64,000 bases of DNA from Clostridia bacterium (GCA_017626295.1 JAGAJB010000002.1:62001-126000), one strand, 5' to 3'. Positions 34,396-42,860 are shown, counted from the stretch's first letter. Notes: generated from the letters alone by a model not told the origin. A program made the numbers and translations.

Positions 34396-35381
34396 TTGGA
34401 TTTTTTTATCTCAATATCGGTGTAATAATGTTCCAGAATTTCTTTATATGTACTGCCTTGGCGCGCCATATAGTCGGAACCGTATTGGCTCAAACCTACA
34501 CCATGACCATAACCGCTGACACTGAAAGTAACCGTGTCGGCGGTTGTTTTTACCGTGAAAACAGGGCTTCTTAAAGAGAAGGCTTTCCGCACCTCTTCAC
34601 CAGTGAACTTTTTACCGCAAACAGTTGCAGACAAAACAGTTCCCGAGTCAGATTTTTCGGCGATTTTTACTGCAGTTTTCATATCGGAAACATCACTTTC
34701 CGTAAGATCAAGATTTTTGGCGTATTTTACGAAATCCTCTTTGTTAAAAGACACGGTCGAAGCGTATTGAGGGGATAGTTTGTCACCTTCGCTTTTTACA
34801 CTTTTAAGGTAAGGAACTTCGGTTCCCCATATGTTTTCTGCATCCTCCGTTTTCCCGCAGGAAATAGCGTAAAATGCGGCAACGCAAAGTTCGCCGTTAT
34901 AATATAAAGCCTCGTTTTCAACTGCTTTTACGGCTTTTTGAAGTTTTTTCTCGTATTTCTCAAAATCTGAACCCCATTTTTCGCGACGCTGGGCTTCGTC
35001 TATGTAGCCTTGGTGAACTTTACTGTCGTCAGAAATATCGCCTTTTTTTGAGTCGCTTTGGGAGTTTTTCAGACGAAGGGCATTTGTGTAACAGGCAACT
35101 GCCTGTGCTTTTATGGCTTCTTCGTGGTATGCCAAGGGCATTTCCGCAGCCACACTTCCGCACACATATTCAAACATCGTCATATCTACCGTTTCGTTTC
35201 CTACCGTGCGAAAAACGGCGATTGTTTCTCCGGTTTGCGTTACTGCCTGCGTTGTGTTCTCGGTAGCGGTTTCATCGGTTGTTTTGGCGGTTACGTCGGC
35301 GGGAGTTTCTTTTATGAGTGCCGGTGGCACAGATATACAGGAAATTGCCGCTAAAATGATAAGAATTAAATATTTTTTCAT
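34392..35381 (-). CDS. SpoIID/LytB domain protein (SpoIID-like lytic transglycosylase)
   Basis: Membrane-anchored or exported protein with an N-terminal hydrophobic segment (about 5-22), a Thr-rich linker (about 25-55) and a SpoIID domain. Core motifs are AEMPLAYHEEAIKAQAVACY (about 85-104, with the catalytic Glu of SpoIID in AEMP) and GYGHGVGLSQYGSDYMARQG near residue 293. In spore formers SpoIID cleaves glycan strands during engulfment. Here there is no spoIIQ or spoIIM neighbour, so it may be SpoIID itself or a LytB-like paralogue. At 329 residues it is close to B. subtilis SpoIID. The start at 35381 has GGGTGA upstream; a GTG three codons earlier is also open. Confidence 0.85.
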   Translation of the reverse strand: MKKYLILIILAAISCISVPPALIKETPADVTAKTTDETATENTTQAVTQTGETIAVFRTVGNETVDMTMFEYVCGSVAAEMPLAYHEEAIKAQAVACYTNALRLKNSQSDSKKGDISDDSKVHQGYIDEAQRREKWGSDFEKYEKKLQKAVKAVENEALYYNGELCVAAFYAISCGKTEDAENIWGTEVPYLKSVKSEGDKLSPQYASTVSFNKEDFVKYAKNLDLTESDVSDMKTAVKIAEKSDSGTVLSATVCGKKFTGEEVRKAFSLRSPVFTVKTTADTVTFSVSGYGHGVGLSQYGSDYMARQGSTYKEILEHYYTDIEIKKSN

Positions 35382-35415
35382 AGATTTCACCCATCCGTTA
35401 TTTTGTTGAGATTTA

Positions 35416-35444
35416 TTGACAAGAACGCGGTTTTGTTATAAAAT
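35416..35444 (+). promoter_or_regulatory. Promoter for citrate synthase
   Basis: A perfect TTGACA (35416-35421), a 17-base spacer and TAAAAT (35439-35444) lie 62 bases before the chosen ATG at 35507. Confidence 0.75.
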
Positions 35445-35506
35445 AATATGAATTATTATTTAAAAGTATGATTAACATTGAGAGTTTGAAAAAGAGGAGT
35501 GAGAAA

Positions 35507-36919
35507 ATGCCTACATATATTGAACCCGTTTCATCAGAAAGATTCACCGAACTTTGCGAAGAACTTAAAAATTACAGTTCTGTTCCTGCAGAGTATTTTG
35601 ATAGATTTGAAGTAAAAAGAGGGTTAAGAAACCGCGACGGAAGCGGTGTTATGGCGGGTCTTACAAAGGTCTGCGCAGTTGAAGGCTACTATATTGACGA
35701 TGGTGAGCGCAAACCTGTTGAGGGTCACCTTACATACAGGGGTATTGATATTAACGATTTGGTTGACGGCTGTATAAAGGAGAACAGATTCGGCTATGAA
35801 GAAGTTGCGTGGCTTCTTCTTTTCGGTCATCTTCCTACAAGAAATCAACTTGATGAATTTAATAAAATTCTTTCAGATTCCCGCGAACTTCCGGAAGATT
35901 TTATTGAAGATATGATAATGAAAGCACCGTCACCCAATATTATGAATAAATTGGAACGTTCGGTTCTTTCTCTTTATTCGTACGACAGTAATCCTGATGA
36001 TATTTCTATTGAGAATGTTTTGCGTCAGAGTATTCAACTTGTTGCACAACTTCCCACAATTATGACATATGCATATCAGGTTAAAAGAAGATATTACCTC
36101 AAAAAAAGTATGTATCTTCATCCCATTAAACCCGGTCTTTCTACTGCCGAAACAATTCTTTACAATACACGTTCAGACCGTAAATTTACAGATGAAGAAG
36201 CAAAACTTCTTGACCTTTGCCTTATGATTCACGCTGAACACGGTGGCGGTAACAACTCCGCGTTTGCAACACGAGTTCTTACCTCCAGCGGTACAGATAC
36301 ATACGCGGCAATTTCAGCCGGTATCGGAGCACTTAAAGGTCCCCGCCACGGCGGTGCAAACCATAAAGTTACCGAAATGATGAATTTCATGAAGGAAGAT
36401 GTCAAGGATATTACCAACGAAGGTCAGGTTGCCGACTTCCTTAAAAAAGTTATAAATAAAGAAGCAGGCGACAGAACAGGTCTTGTTTACGGTATGGGTC
36501 ACGCAGTTTATACCCTCAGCGACCCCCGACAGATTATTCTTAAAAGAGAAGCAATTAAACTTGCAGAAAAAACAGGTTTCGGTGATGAGTTTAAAGCGCT
36601 AGACCTTATTGAAAAACTTACTCCCGAAATCTTTGCAAGCGAGAAGAACAATAACAAAAAAATCTGTGCAAACGTTGACCTTTATTCCGGTCTGATTTAT
36701 CAGATGCTCAGAATTCCCGAGGATTTGTTCACTCCTCTTTTTGCTATTGCACGTGTTGCGGGTTGGTCGGCTCACCGTATAGAAGAACTTATTTCCGGTA
36801 ACAGAGTAATAAGACCTGCATATAAGAATATGGCTGTTCCTAAAGATTATGTTTCTATCGACGAAAGAGTTGACGACTTCAAAAAACCATCAGTTTACGT
36901 ACCTCTTGATGAGAGATAA
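35507..36919 (+). CDS. Citrate/2-methylcitrate synthase
   Basis: Condenses oxaloacetate with acetyl-CoA (or propionyl-CoA). All catalytic positions are visible: LMIHAEHGGGNNSAFATRVL (first His region), GALKGPRHGGANHKV (second His), GMGHAVYTLSDPR (third His with the Arg pair) and the late VAGWSAHRIEELISGNRVIR. Length is 470 residues, a little longer than the 370-430 usual for Gram-positive enzymes because of an N-terminal extension of about 50-60 residues. The ATG at 35507 follows AGAGGAGTG; the frame is open 13 codons further up but without a ribosome site. No aconitase or isocitrate dehydrogenase is adjacent, so it probably feeds glutamate synthesis. Confidence 0.93.
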   Translation: MPTYIEPVSSERFTELCEELKNYSSVPAEYFDRFEVKRGLRNRDGSGVMAGLTKVCAVEGYYIDDGERKPVEGHLTYRGIDINDLVDGCIKENRFGYEEVAWLLLFGHLPTRNQLDEFNKILSDSRELPEDFIEDMIMKAPSPNIMNKLERSVLSLYSYDSNPDDISIENVLRQSIQLVAQLPTIMTYAYQVKRRYYLKKSMYLHPIKPGLSTAETILYNTRSDRKFTDEEAKLLDLCLMIHAEHGGGNNSAFATRVLTSSGTDTYAAISAGIGALKGPRHGGANHKVTEMMNFMKEDVKDITNEGQVADFLKKVINKEAGDRTGLVYGMGHAVYTLSDPRQIILKREAIKLAEKTGFGDEFKALDLIEKLTPEIFASEKNNNKKICANVDLYSGLIYQMLRIPEDLFTPLFAIARVAGWSAHRIEELISGNRVIRPAYKNMAVPKDYVSIDERVDDFKKPSVYVPLDER

Positions 36920-36945
36920 TTTCGTTTTGCGAAAGGGTTGTAGTT

Positions 36946-38646
36946 ATGAATAAACTCAAAGGTTCTTCAAATGCAATAAGAATGAAGCACCTGATTATAC
37001 TTTTTGTAGTTTCATTGTTATTGGCTTTGCCCATAAGAACATATCAACTTCTTGTGTTGGTAAATCCCGAAAACGGTTTCTATGAAAACGGCGATTTTAC
37101 CGTGCCTGTGCTTTTTGGCGCGGTTGCAGTATTTACTTTATTGTTTGTGGTACTTAGTTTTGTCAGCAAAAGTGTTCCCGCACCCAAAATTAAAACAGGT
37201 AAAAATCCGCTTTTGGGTATCGCTTCACTGCTTTTGGCAGGCGGTTTTGTGTGGGATGTAATAGTAATCGAAAGAAGAATAGTTCCTCAGATAAACAATA
37301 ATATCAACGTTGATATTTTCAGAAATTTATTCTCGGTTTATTTAAAAGAAAACGGCGGAACTTTCCTTGTTTTAGAGTTGATTTTTGCGATTTTGGCGGC
37401 GTTATATTTCCTTATTTTTGCAATAAGCCATTTCGAAGGAAAACCGCACTATAAAAAACTCCCGATTATTGCCCTTGCACCTTTGTGCTGGTGTATGTCC
37501 GTGCTTGTTTCAAAACTTATGAAAGCCATAAGTTTTATAACGGTTTCGGAACTTTTATTCGAGATTTTTATGTTGGTATTCGCAATGCTTTTCTTCCTTA
37601 CTTTTGCCCGTATTTGTTCAGGCGTGTTCACCGAAAACAGTATGTGGGGAATATTCGGTTACGGCTTTGCGGCGGCATTCTTCGGTGCTGTTGTAACAAT
37701 ACCCAGACTCGTAGTTCTTTTTATGGATTTAGAGCCTGTTGACGGCAATGAGTTTAGTTTTACTCACCTTACAATATTTATCTTTACTGTTGTGTTTATC
37801 CTTTCTGCAATCGGCGTGGGCTTTAAACACGGACTTAAAAATATTAAAACTGTTTCCGAATTGGAACTTCCCGATGACGAAGATGTTGTGGTTAAAGGCA
37901 GCGACGTTGCGTATATTACGGAAGTTGCAGATAATGAAATTGAATACGTAACTGATATTCAGAAAAATGAAGAAACCGTAATTGAAGAAGTTCTCAGTTA
38001 CGGAATTGATGAAGCATTGGATGACTATCTGGAAGAAATCGAAACAGAATCAATTACTGAAACAACGGAAAATATAACAGAAGAGCCTGTTGTTGAAATT
38101 ATCGAAGAGGTAACAGAAGAGCCTGTTATTGAAATCGTTGAAGAAGTGGCAGAAGAGCCTGTTGCTGAAATTGTTGAAGAAGTGACAGAAGAGCCTGTTA
38201 TTGAAATCGTTGAAGAAGTTGCAGAAGAGCCTGTTATTGAAATCGTTGAAGAAGTAACAGAAGAACCTGTTGTTGAAGTTATTGAAGAAGTAATAGAAAA
38301 ACCGGTTGTTGAAATCATCGAAGAAGCAACGGAAGAAACTATTAAAAATGATGTTGAAATCAGCGAAGAGTTCGTTGACTTCTCCGAAATGTTGATAGAA
38401 GATACGGATGATTTTGAAGATGAAGCAGAGCAGGTAACAGAGCCTGAAATAATCGAAAACAAAACAGAAATTACCGAAAAAGAAAATTCTTCAAAAAACA
38501 CAACTGAAGATAAAAAAGAGAAAAAGAAAGTCCAAAAAACAAGTAAAACTAAGAAGATTTTCGGAAAAAACAAAAAGAAAAATGACAGTGAGGAAGAAAC
38601 TATAAAAATTGTGTCCCTTGCAGACTTAAAGAAAGAATCAGAATGA
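36946..38646 (+). CDS. Membrane protein with Glu/Val 12-residue tandem repeat and basic tail
   Basis: I do not recognise a family. The first about 300 of 566 residues form roughly seven to eight hydrophobic segments (beginning MKHLIILFVVSLLLALPI). The cytoplasmic remainder is strongly acidic and contains seven tandem 12-residue units of the type EEPVIEIVEEVT (38080-38331). A highly basic stretch follows (KKEKKKVQKTSKTKKIFGKN), and the protein ends in SLADLKKESE. The acidic-then-basic layout suggests a protein-interaction tail. It is 26 bases after citrate synthase and 28 before the permease gene, so it is probably co-transcribed. The start has a modest AAAGGG site. Confidence 0.55.
   Translation: MNKLKGSSNAIRMKHLIILFVVSLLLALPIRTYQLLVLVNPENGFYENGDFTVPVLFGAVAVFTLLFVVLSFVSKSVPAPKIKTGKNPLLGIASLLLAGGFVWDVIVIERRIVPQINNNINVDIFRNLFSVYLKENGGTFLVLELIFAILAALYFLIFAISHFEGKPHYKKLPIIALAPLCWCMSVLVSKLMKAISFITVSELLFEIFMLVFAMLFFLTFARICSGVFTENSMWGIFGYGFAAAFFGAVVTIPRLVVLFMDLEPVDGNEFSFTHLTIFIFTVVFILSAIGVGFKHGLKNIKTVSELELPDDEDVVVKGSDVAYITEVADNEIEYVTDIQKNEETVIEEVLSYGIDEALDDYLEEIETESITETTENITEEPVVEIIEEVTEEPVIEIVEEVAEEPVAEIVEEVTEEPVIEIVEEVAEEPVIEIVEEVTEEPVVEVIEEVIEKPVVEIIEEATEETIKNDVEISEEFVDFSEMLIEDTDDFEDEAEQVTEPEIIENKTEITEKENSSKNTTEDKKEKKKVQKTSKTKKIFGKNKKKNDSEEETIKIVSLADLKKESE
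38080..38337 (+). repeat. 36-base in-frame tandem repeat (seven units)
   Basis: Seven consecutive 36-base units encode EEPVVEIIEEVT-type dodecapeptides. The units differ by single bases, mostly at third positions or Val/Ile/Ala swaps, and the last two are more diverged (EEPVVEVIEEVI, EKPVVEIIEEAT). Copy number could vary by slippage or recombination without shifting the frame. Confidence 0.85.
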
Positions 38647-38674
38647 CCGACTTGTGCGGCAGGAGAGGAAAATA

Positions 38675-39604
38675 ATGTTTCTTAGCAATATGGCGACAGC
38701 CGCCCAGCAGGTTTTGATACTGTATTTAATTGTGGCGGTCGGCTTTGCAGCCGACCGTTTGCATGTTTACAAAGAGTCAACTGCTAAACTGTCGAACGAT
38801 TTACTTTTTTATATAATTACACCCTCTGTAATAATCCAGTCTTTTATGAATATGGAATTTGATGTGAAAACAGCAAGTTCTCTGGGTATAGCCTTTTTAT
38901 GTATGAGCGCAACTCTTACGGTGGGTATACTCATTGCAAAACCCTTTTTTAATAAATCGGGTGATAATAAAGCGATTTTTAAATATGCCGTAAACTACGG
39001 TAATATGGGTTATATGGCGTTACCTCTTTGCCAGGCTATGTTGGGGAATGAAGGTGTTTTCTATTGTTCCGCAGGTGTTGTAGCATTTAATATACTTTGT
39101 TTTACCCACGGTATATGGCTTATGACAAAGGATGACGGCAAGTCAAAGTTTGATTTTAAAAGATTGTTATTTAATCCCGGTGTTATATCGGTTTTAATAG
39201 GTCTGCCGTTATTTGTTTTCGGCATAAAACTTCCGGGTGCAGTTGAAACTGCAATAGGTCACGTTGCAAACCTTAACACACCTGTTGCTATGATTTTCTT
39301 CGGAACATACATTGCAAACACAGACCTTAAGAAAATGTTTACATTCCGCGAGAATTATCTTGTAGCGTTTCTGAAACTCATTGTAATGCCCTGTATAATG
39401 CTCGGTTTATTTAAACTTGTGGGTATTTCGGGTACACTTCTTTCTGCTTGTATTATTTCAGCCTCGGTTCCCAGTGCTAACAATACCGTAATGTTTGCGG
39501 CAAAATACGGCAAAGATACAGGTACTGCATCACAGGTTGTGGCTTTTAATTCAGCAATTTCCGTGCTTACCATTCCTGTTATGGTGGCACTCAGTCAATT
39601 GTGA
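38675..39604 (+). CDS. AEC family permease (auxin efflux carrier-like)
   Basis: Membrane transporter of the AEC family (PF03547), whose bacterial members move small organic acids such as malate or malonate. There are about ten hydrophobic segments in 309 residues. Typical segments are STAKLSNDLLFYIITPSVII, YGNMGYMALPLCQAMLGNEG (Asn-Met-Gly/Pro motif) and SASVPSANNTVMFAAKYGKD (the family PxAxN-like motif). The ATG at 38675 follows AGGAGAGGAAA; the longer frame from 38654 ignores this site. The substrate is unknown. Confidence 0.88.
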   Translation: MFLSNMATAAQQVLILYLIVAVGFAADRLHVYKESTAKLSNDLLFYIITPSVIIQSFMNMEFDVKTASSLGIAFLCMSATLTVGILIAKPFFNKSGDNKAIFKYAVNYGNMGYMALPLCQAMLGNEGVFYCSAGVVAFNILCFTHGIWLMTKDDGKSKFDFKRLLFNPGVISVLIGLPLFVFGIKLPGAVETAIGHVANLNTPVAMIFFGTYIANTDLKKMFTFRENYLVAFLKLIVMPCIMLGLFKLVGISGTLLSACIISASVPSANNTVMFAAKYGKDTGTASQVVAFNSAISVLTIPVMVALSQL

Positions 39605-39609
39605 TAATT

Positions 39610-40404
39610 ATGAAATTACCGTTTAGTGATATGTTACCTTGCGGAGTTTGTGATTTTTTAAAGATAGGCGAACTTTTTGAATGCCGTGCAAAATCAAGAG
39701 TTCCTCAAGGTGCAAAAAGCGTTATAGTATATCTTTTCCCTTATTGGTTAGGTGAAGAATTTTATAAAAATTCAAACATCTCAAAGTATGCCGTGCCTGC
39801 GGATTATCATATAATTGCAAGGGAATATCTCAAAAAAATAACGGAAGAATTGAAAATGGAATACCCCGAAAATCAATTCGAGTATTTTTGCGATAATTCT
39901 CCCGTTAACGAGGTTAAAGCCGCGGTTTTATGCGGTTTGGGTGTCAAAGGGAAAAACGGACTTCTTATAAATGAAAAATACGGAAGTTTTTGTTTCATCG
40001 GTGAAATTGTTACTGATGTTAAGTTTAATTACAGTGTTCCGAAAACAGAGGAGTGCCTTAATTGCGGTCTTTGTGTAAAAATGTGTCCCGGCGGTGCGTT
40101 GTCCGGAAACTGTGTGGATAAAACTAAGTGTTTATCCGATATAACTCAGCGAAAAGGTGAGTTATGTGAAGAACATATTTCTATGATAAAAAACAGCGGT
40201 TGCGTATGGGGTTGCGACATTTGTCAGGATGTGTGCCCTATGAATAAAAATATTTCGGTGACCCCTGTTAAAGAGTTTTCTGAAAGTGCCGTAGCCCGTT
40301 TTTGTGAGGGAGACAGTATTGAAGGTCGGGCATTTAGTTGGCGTACAAGAAAAGTTATTGAAAGAAATTTGCAATATTTGAAATCACAAGATAATCTAAT
40401 ATAA
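39610..40404 (+). CDS. QueG-like protein with two 4Fe-4S clusters
   Basis: Resembles epoxyqueuosine reductase QueG but is short (264 residues against about 310-380). Shared parts are DNSPVNEVKAAVLCGLGVKG followed by KNGLLINEKYGSFCFIGEI (the QueG signature), then CLNCGLCVKMCPGGAL, CVDKTKCLSDITQ and CVWGCDICQDVCP for two ferredoxin-type clusters. The cobalamin-binding N-terminal region seems reduced and the C-terminal HEAT part is absent. The last step of queuosine synthesis is possible, but a related Fe-S oxidoreductase is equally possible. It overlaps the permease stop or starts just after it (an alternative GTG lies at 39601). DarA follows 14 bases later. Confidence 0.75.
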   Translation: MKLPFSDMLPCGVCDFLKIGELFECRAKSRVPQGAKSVIVYLFPYWLGEEFYKNSNISKYAVPADYHIIAREYLKKITEELKMEYPENQFEYFCDNSPVNEVKAAVLCGLGVKGKNGLLINEKYGSFCFIGEIVTDVKFNYSVPKTEECLNCGLCVKMCPGGALSGNCVDKTKCLSDITQRKGELCEEHISMIKNSGCVWGCDICQDVCPMNKNISVTPVKEFSESAVARFCEGDSIEGRAFSWRTRKVIERNLQYLKSQDNLI

Positions 40405-40418
40405 TTGGGGTGAAATCT

Positions 40419-40745
40419 ATGAAACTCGTAATAGGTATAGTAAACAATGATGATGCAGGGGATTTACTTGCTGAAATCACACAGGCATCGTTTCAGGCTA
40501 CCAAACTTTCAACTTCGGGTGGCTTTCTTAAAATGGGAAATGTTACAGTCCTTGTAGGCGTCGAAGATGAAAGGGTAGACGAGGTTATAGAAATCTTTAA
40601 AAATTGTTGTTCAAGAAGAACACAGATGATTTCAACTACTCCGCCCTTTTTGGGTGAGGGTTTCATAAGCGCTGCCCCTGTGGAAGTAACAATAGGCGGA
40701 GCAACACTTTTTGTTGTTGATGTTGATAAGTTTATGAAGATATGA
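40419..40745 (+). CDS. darA: Cyclic-di-AMP receptor, DarA/PstA family
   Basis: PII-like trimeric cytoplasmic protein that binds the second messenger c-di-AMP. The family pattern is clear: KLVIGIVNNDDAGDLLAEIT at the N terminus, ATKLSTSGGFLKMGNVTVLV (the T-loop base and ligand pocket) and GVEDERVDEVIEIFKNCCSR, ending with the GGATLFVVDVDKF strand. Length is 108 residues, normal. The gene order darA-holB-ricT is conserved in Firmicutes (yaaQ-holB-yaaT in Bacillus) and supports the name. Usually tmk precedes; here a QueG-like gene does. The ATG at 40419 follows GGGGTGA. The stop overlaps holB by 4 bases. Confidence 0.93.
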   Translation: MKLVIGIVNNDDAGDLLAEITQASFQATKLSTSGGFLKMGNVTVLVGVEDERVDEVIEIFKNCCSRRTQMISTTPPFLGEGFISAAPVEVTIGGATLFVVDVDKFMKI

Positions 40746-41596
40746 TTAAAGACGGAAACTTTTCACAGGAAATTTTAACTGCGCTTGACAGTTTCTTCGC
40801 AGAGGGAAGATGTCCCCACGCAATGCTCATAGACGGTGGTGGCGAGAAGCAGCGAACGGAACTTGCAAGACTTGCTGCGAAAATGATAGTTTGCAGTAAT
40901 CAGGATATAACACCTTGCGGTGCGTGTGAAAATTGCCGTAAGGCTGACGAGAACATACACCCGGATATTATTACCGTTACAAAACCCGACGACAGAAAAT
41001 TTTTTGTAAAGAACGATGTTAAAAAGGTGGTAGCGGACGCATATCTTACACCTAACGATTCGCTGAAAAAGGTGTATATACTTTCGGAGGTTCAGCAAAT
41101 GAATGAGGAATGTCAGAACCTTTTGCTGAAAATTCTTGAAGAACCGCCGCATTACACCGCGTTTATTCTTACATCACAGACTGCAAATGCGGTTATCGGT
41201 ACGGTTTTATCGCGTGTTGTAAGATTAAGACTGGGAAAAGCGGAAGACGTTCAGTACAGCGAAAAAGCAGTTGACGTTGTAACAAAACTTGCAAGTGCGG
41301 TTTCTTCCCCCTATGAATACGATAAAATTCAGGCAACGGCACCACTTGACGGAAATAAAAAACTTACTGTTGAAGTTTTAGAACTTTTTATTGCAGTGCT
41401 TCGTGATGCCGTGTCTTTAAAATCGGGCGGAAAAATATTGCTCGATGAATTTAAAAATCAAAGCACAGAACTTGCCGATAAAAGTTCACTGAAAAAACTT
41501 TTGGATATGTACGAGGCGGTATGCGGTTTGTATCGCTCCCTTGACAATAATCCTAATTACACATTGCTTTCGGCGGTGCTTTGTGCAAGACTTTAA
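40742..41596 (+). CDS. holB: DNA polymerase III delta-prime subunit
   Basis: Clamp-loader subunit of 284 residues. The zinc module C-x8-C-x2-C-x2-C is present (CSNQDITPCGACENC, about 48-62), then HPDIITV, VKKVVADAYLTPNDSLKKVY, and NLLLKILEEPPHYTAFILTS with the SRVVRL sensor region. The P-loop is degenerate: where a GKT/S would stand the sequence reads IDGGGEKQRTEL, so this subunit probably does not bind ATP. Start ATG overlaps darA as ATGA. Position between darA and ricT confirms the call. Confidence 0.9.
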   Translation: MIKDGNFSQEILTALDSFFAEGRCPHAMLIDGGGEKQRTELARLAAKMIVCSNQDITPCGACENCRKADENIHPDIITVTKPDDRKFFVKNDVKKVVADAYLTPNDSLKKVYILSEVQQMNEECQNLLLKILEEPPHYTAFILTSQTANAVIGTVLSRVVRLRLGKAEDVQYSEKAVDVVTKLASAVSSPYEYDKIQATAPLDGNKKLTVEVLELFIAVLRDAVSLKSGGKILLDEFKNQSTELADKSSLKKLLDMYEAVCGLYRSLDNNPNYTLLSAVLCARL

Positions 41597-41619
41597 AAAA
41601 TATTAAACGGAGTTAAATT

Positions 41620-42477
41620 ATGGCAGAAGTTGTTGGAATTCGATTTAAAGAAAACGGTAAAATTTATTATTTTGACCCGGATTCAAAAACATTCTCAAAA
41701 GGCGAAAAAGTAATCGTAGAAACTGTACGCGGTATCGAGTGCGGTGAAATTGCTGCACCTAACCATACGGTTAATGACGAAGAGATAATACACCCCCTTA
41801 AAAAGATAATAAGAGGCGCTAACGGTGAAGATTTAAAGATTGTTGAAACTAATCGAAAAAAGGAAGAGGAAGCATTTTCCTTCTGCGAAAGGAAAGTTCA
41901 ACAGTTGGGTCTTGATATGAAACTCGTTGAAGTTGAATGTACTTTTGACGGAAGTAAAATGTTATTCTATTTCACCTCCGATGACAGAGTAGATTTCAGA
42001 GAACTTGTTAAAATACTTGCATCACAGTACAGAACACGCATTGAGATGCGCCAGATAGGTGTCCGTGACGTGTCAAAAATGATAGGCGGATTAGGTATTT
42101 GCGGCAGACCTTTCTGTTGTTCTCAGTTCCTTGATGACTTCCACCCTGTGTCAATAAAAATGGCTAAAGAACAGGGTCTTTCACTTAACCCAAGTAAAAT
42201 CAGCGGTACTTGCGGCAGACTTCTTTGTTGCCTTAAATATGAACAGGATTCGTACGAATATCTTGCAAAAATCACACCCAGAGTAGGTTCATTGGTTGAA
42301 ACAAGAGAGGGCAGGGGCACAGTTACGGAAAGTAATTTGCTTACGGGTAAACTCAAGGTTTCTCTTGAAAGACGTCCCGAAGCCATTCCTACTGAGTTTT
42401 CAAGAAAAGAAGTAAAACTCATTAAACGCCCCAAAAACACAGCAGAAACCGCTGATGATAATTTTGCAGAAGAATAA
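41620..42477 (+). CDS. ricT: PSP1 domain protein RicT (YaaT)
   Basis: Cytoplasmic Fe-S protein; in Bacillus it forms the RicAFT (YlbF-YmcA-YaaT) complex that stimulates RNase Y-dependent mRNA maturation and promotes sporulation and competence. The PSP1 domain is intact, with the cysteine cluster GLGICGRPFCCSQFLDDFHP (about 155-174) and GTCGRLLCCLKYEQDSY (about 198-214). Length is 285 residues, as usual. The ribosome site is CGGAG. It is the last gene of the run, and a promoter for ferredoxin follows. Confidence 0.93.
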   Translation: MAEVVGIRFKENGKIYYFDPDSKTFSKGEKVIVETVRGIECGEIAAPNHTVNDEEIIHPLKKIIRGANGEDLKIVETNRKKEEEAFSFCERKVQQLGLDMKLVEVECTFDGSKMLFYFTSDDRVDFRELVKILASQYRTRIEMRQIGVRDVSKMIGGLGICGRPFCCSQFLDDFHPVSIKMAKEQGLSLNPSKISGTCGRLLCCLKYEQDSYEYLAKITPRVGSLVETREGRGTVTESNLLTGKLKVSLERRPEAIPTEFSRKEVKLIKRPKNTAETADDNFAEE

Positions 42478-42528
42478 TTTGTTTGGGTCCATATCCCCAA
42501 AATATCCCTAAAAAATTATAATTTTCTA

Positions 42529-42556
42529 TTGATTTCTGCAAAATATGTGTTACAAT
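42529..42556 (+). promoter_or_regulatory. Promoter of the ferredoxin gene
   Basis: TTGATT (42529-42534), a 16-base spacer and TACAAT (42551-42556) lie 36 bases before the ferredoxin ATG. Confidence 0.65.
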
Positions 42557-42591
42557 TAAGGCACATAACAATATACAAGGAGGTAAGACAA

Positions 42592-42762
42592 ATGGCATAC
42601 AAAATTACAGACGCTTGCATTTCTTGTGGCGCTTGTGCTGCAGATTGCCCCGTAGAAGCAATTTCTGAAGGCGATGGCATCTATGTTATCGACGCTGATA
42701 AGTGCATCGATTGCGGTGCTTGCGAAGGTAGTTGCCCTGTTGGTGCTCCTGTTGCAGACTAA
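42592..42762 (+). CDS. 2[4Fe-4S] clostridial-type ferredoxin
   Basis: Small cytoplasmic electron carrier, 56 residues. Two cluster motifs are present, CISCGACAADCPVEAI and CIDCGACEGSCPVGAP, each C-x2-C-x2-C-x3-C-P, in the classic pseudo-symmetric clostridial arrangement. A textbook AAGGAGG lies 8 bases before the ATG. The gene is monocistronic between its own promoter and a strong terminator, consistent with high expression. Typical partners are pyruvate:ferredoxin oxidoreductase and hydrogenase, not seen in this window. Confidence 0.96.
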   Translation: MAYKITDACISCGACAADCPVEAISEGDGIYVIDADKCIDCGACEGSCPVGAPVAD

Positions 42763-42784
42763 TATTTGGATTTAAACCAAACGT

Positions 42785-42818
42785 AAACCGTCTTTCTTTA
42801 TGAAAGGCGGTTTTTTGT
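42785..42818 (+). terminator. Terminator of the ferredoxin gene
   Basis: A 12-bp stem with one G-T pair (AAACCGTCTTTC with GAAAGGCGGTTT) and a 5-base loop are followed by a T-rich run. Confidence 0.88.
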
Positions 42819-42860
42819 TTTTTATATTTGTAAAAAATCCGTAAAATTAAAATAAAGTAT

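Noticed and set aside
34874-35409. Three overlapping plus-strand frames of 98-130 codons opposite the SpoIID-like gene
   Set aside because: They mirror the SpoIID coding region, have no ribosome sites and show no domain; the minus-strand gene has a signal peptide and family motifs.
36919-36946. Terminator after citrate synthase
   Set aside because: TTTCG-TTTTG-CGAAA gives only a 5-bp stem without a T-run, too weak to call.
38025-38573. 182-codon open frame on the minus strand opposite the Glu/Val repeat
   Set aside because: It is the antisense of the repetitive Glu codons and gives a Ser/Thr/Ile monotony without a ribosome site. It is a shadow of the real gene.
42478-42510. Terminator after ricT
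   Set aside because: TTTGGG and CCCCAAA can pair, but no T-run follows, so I do not call it.
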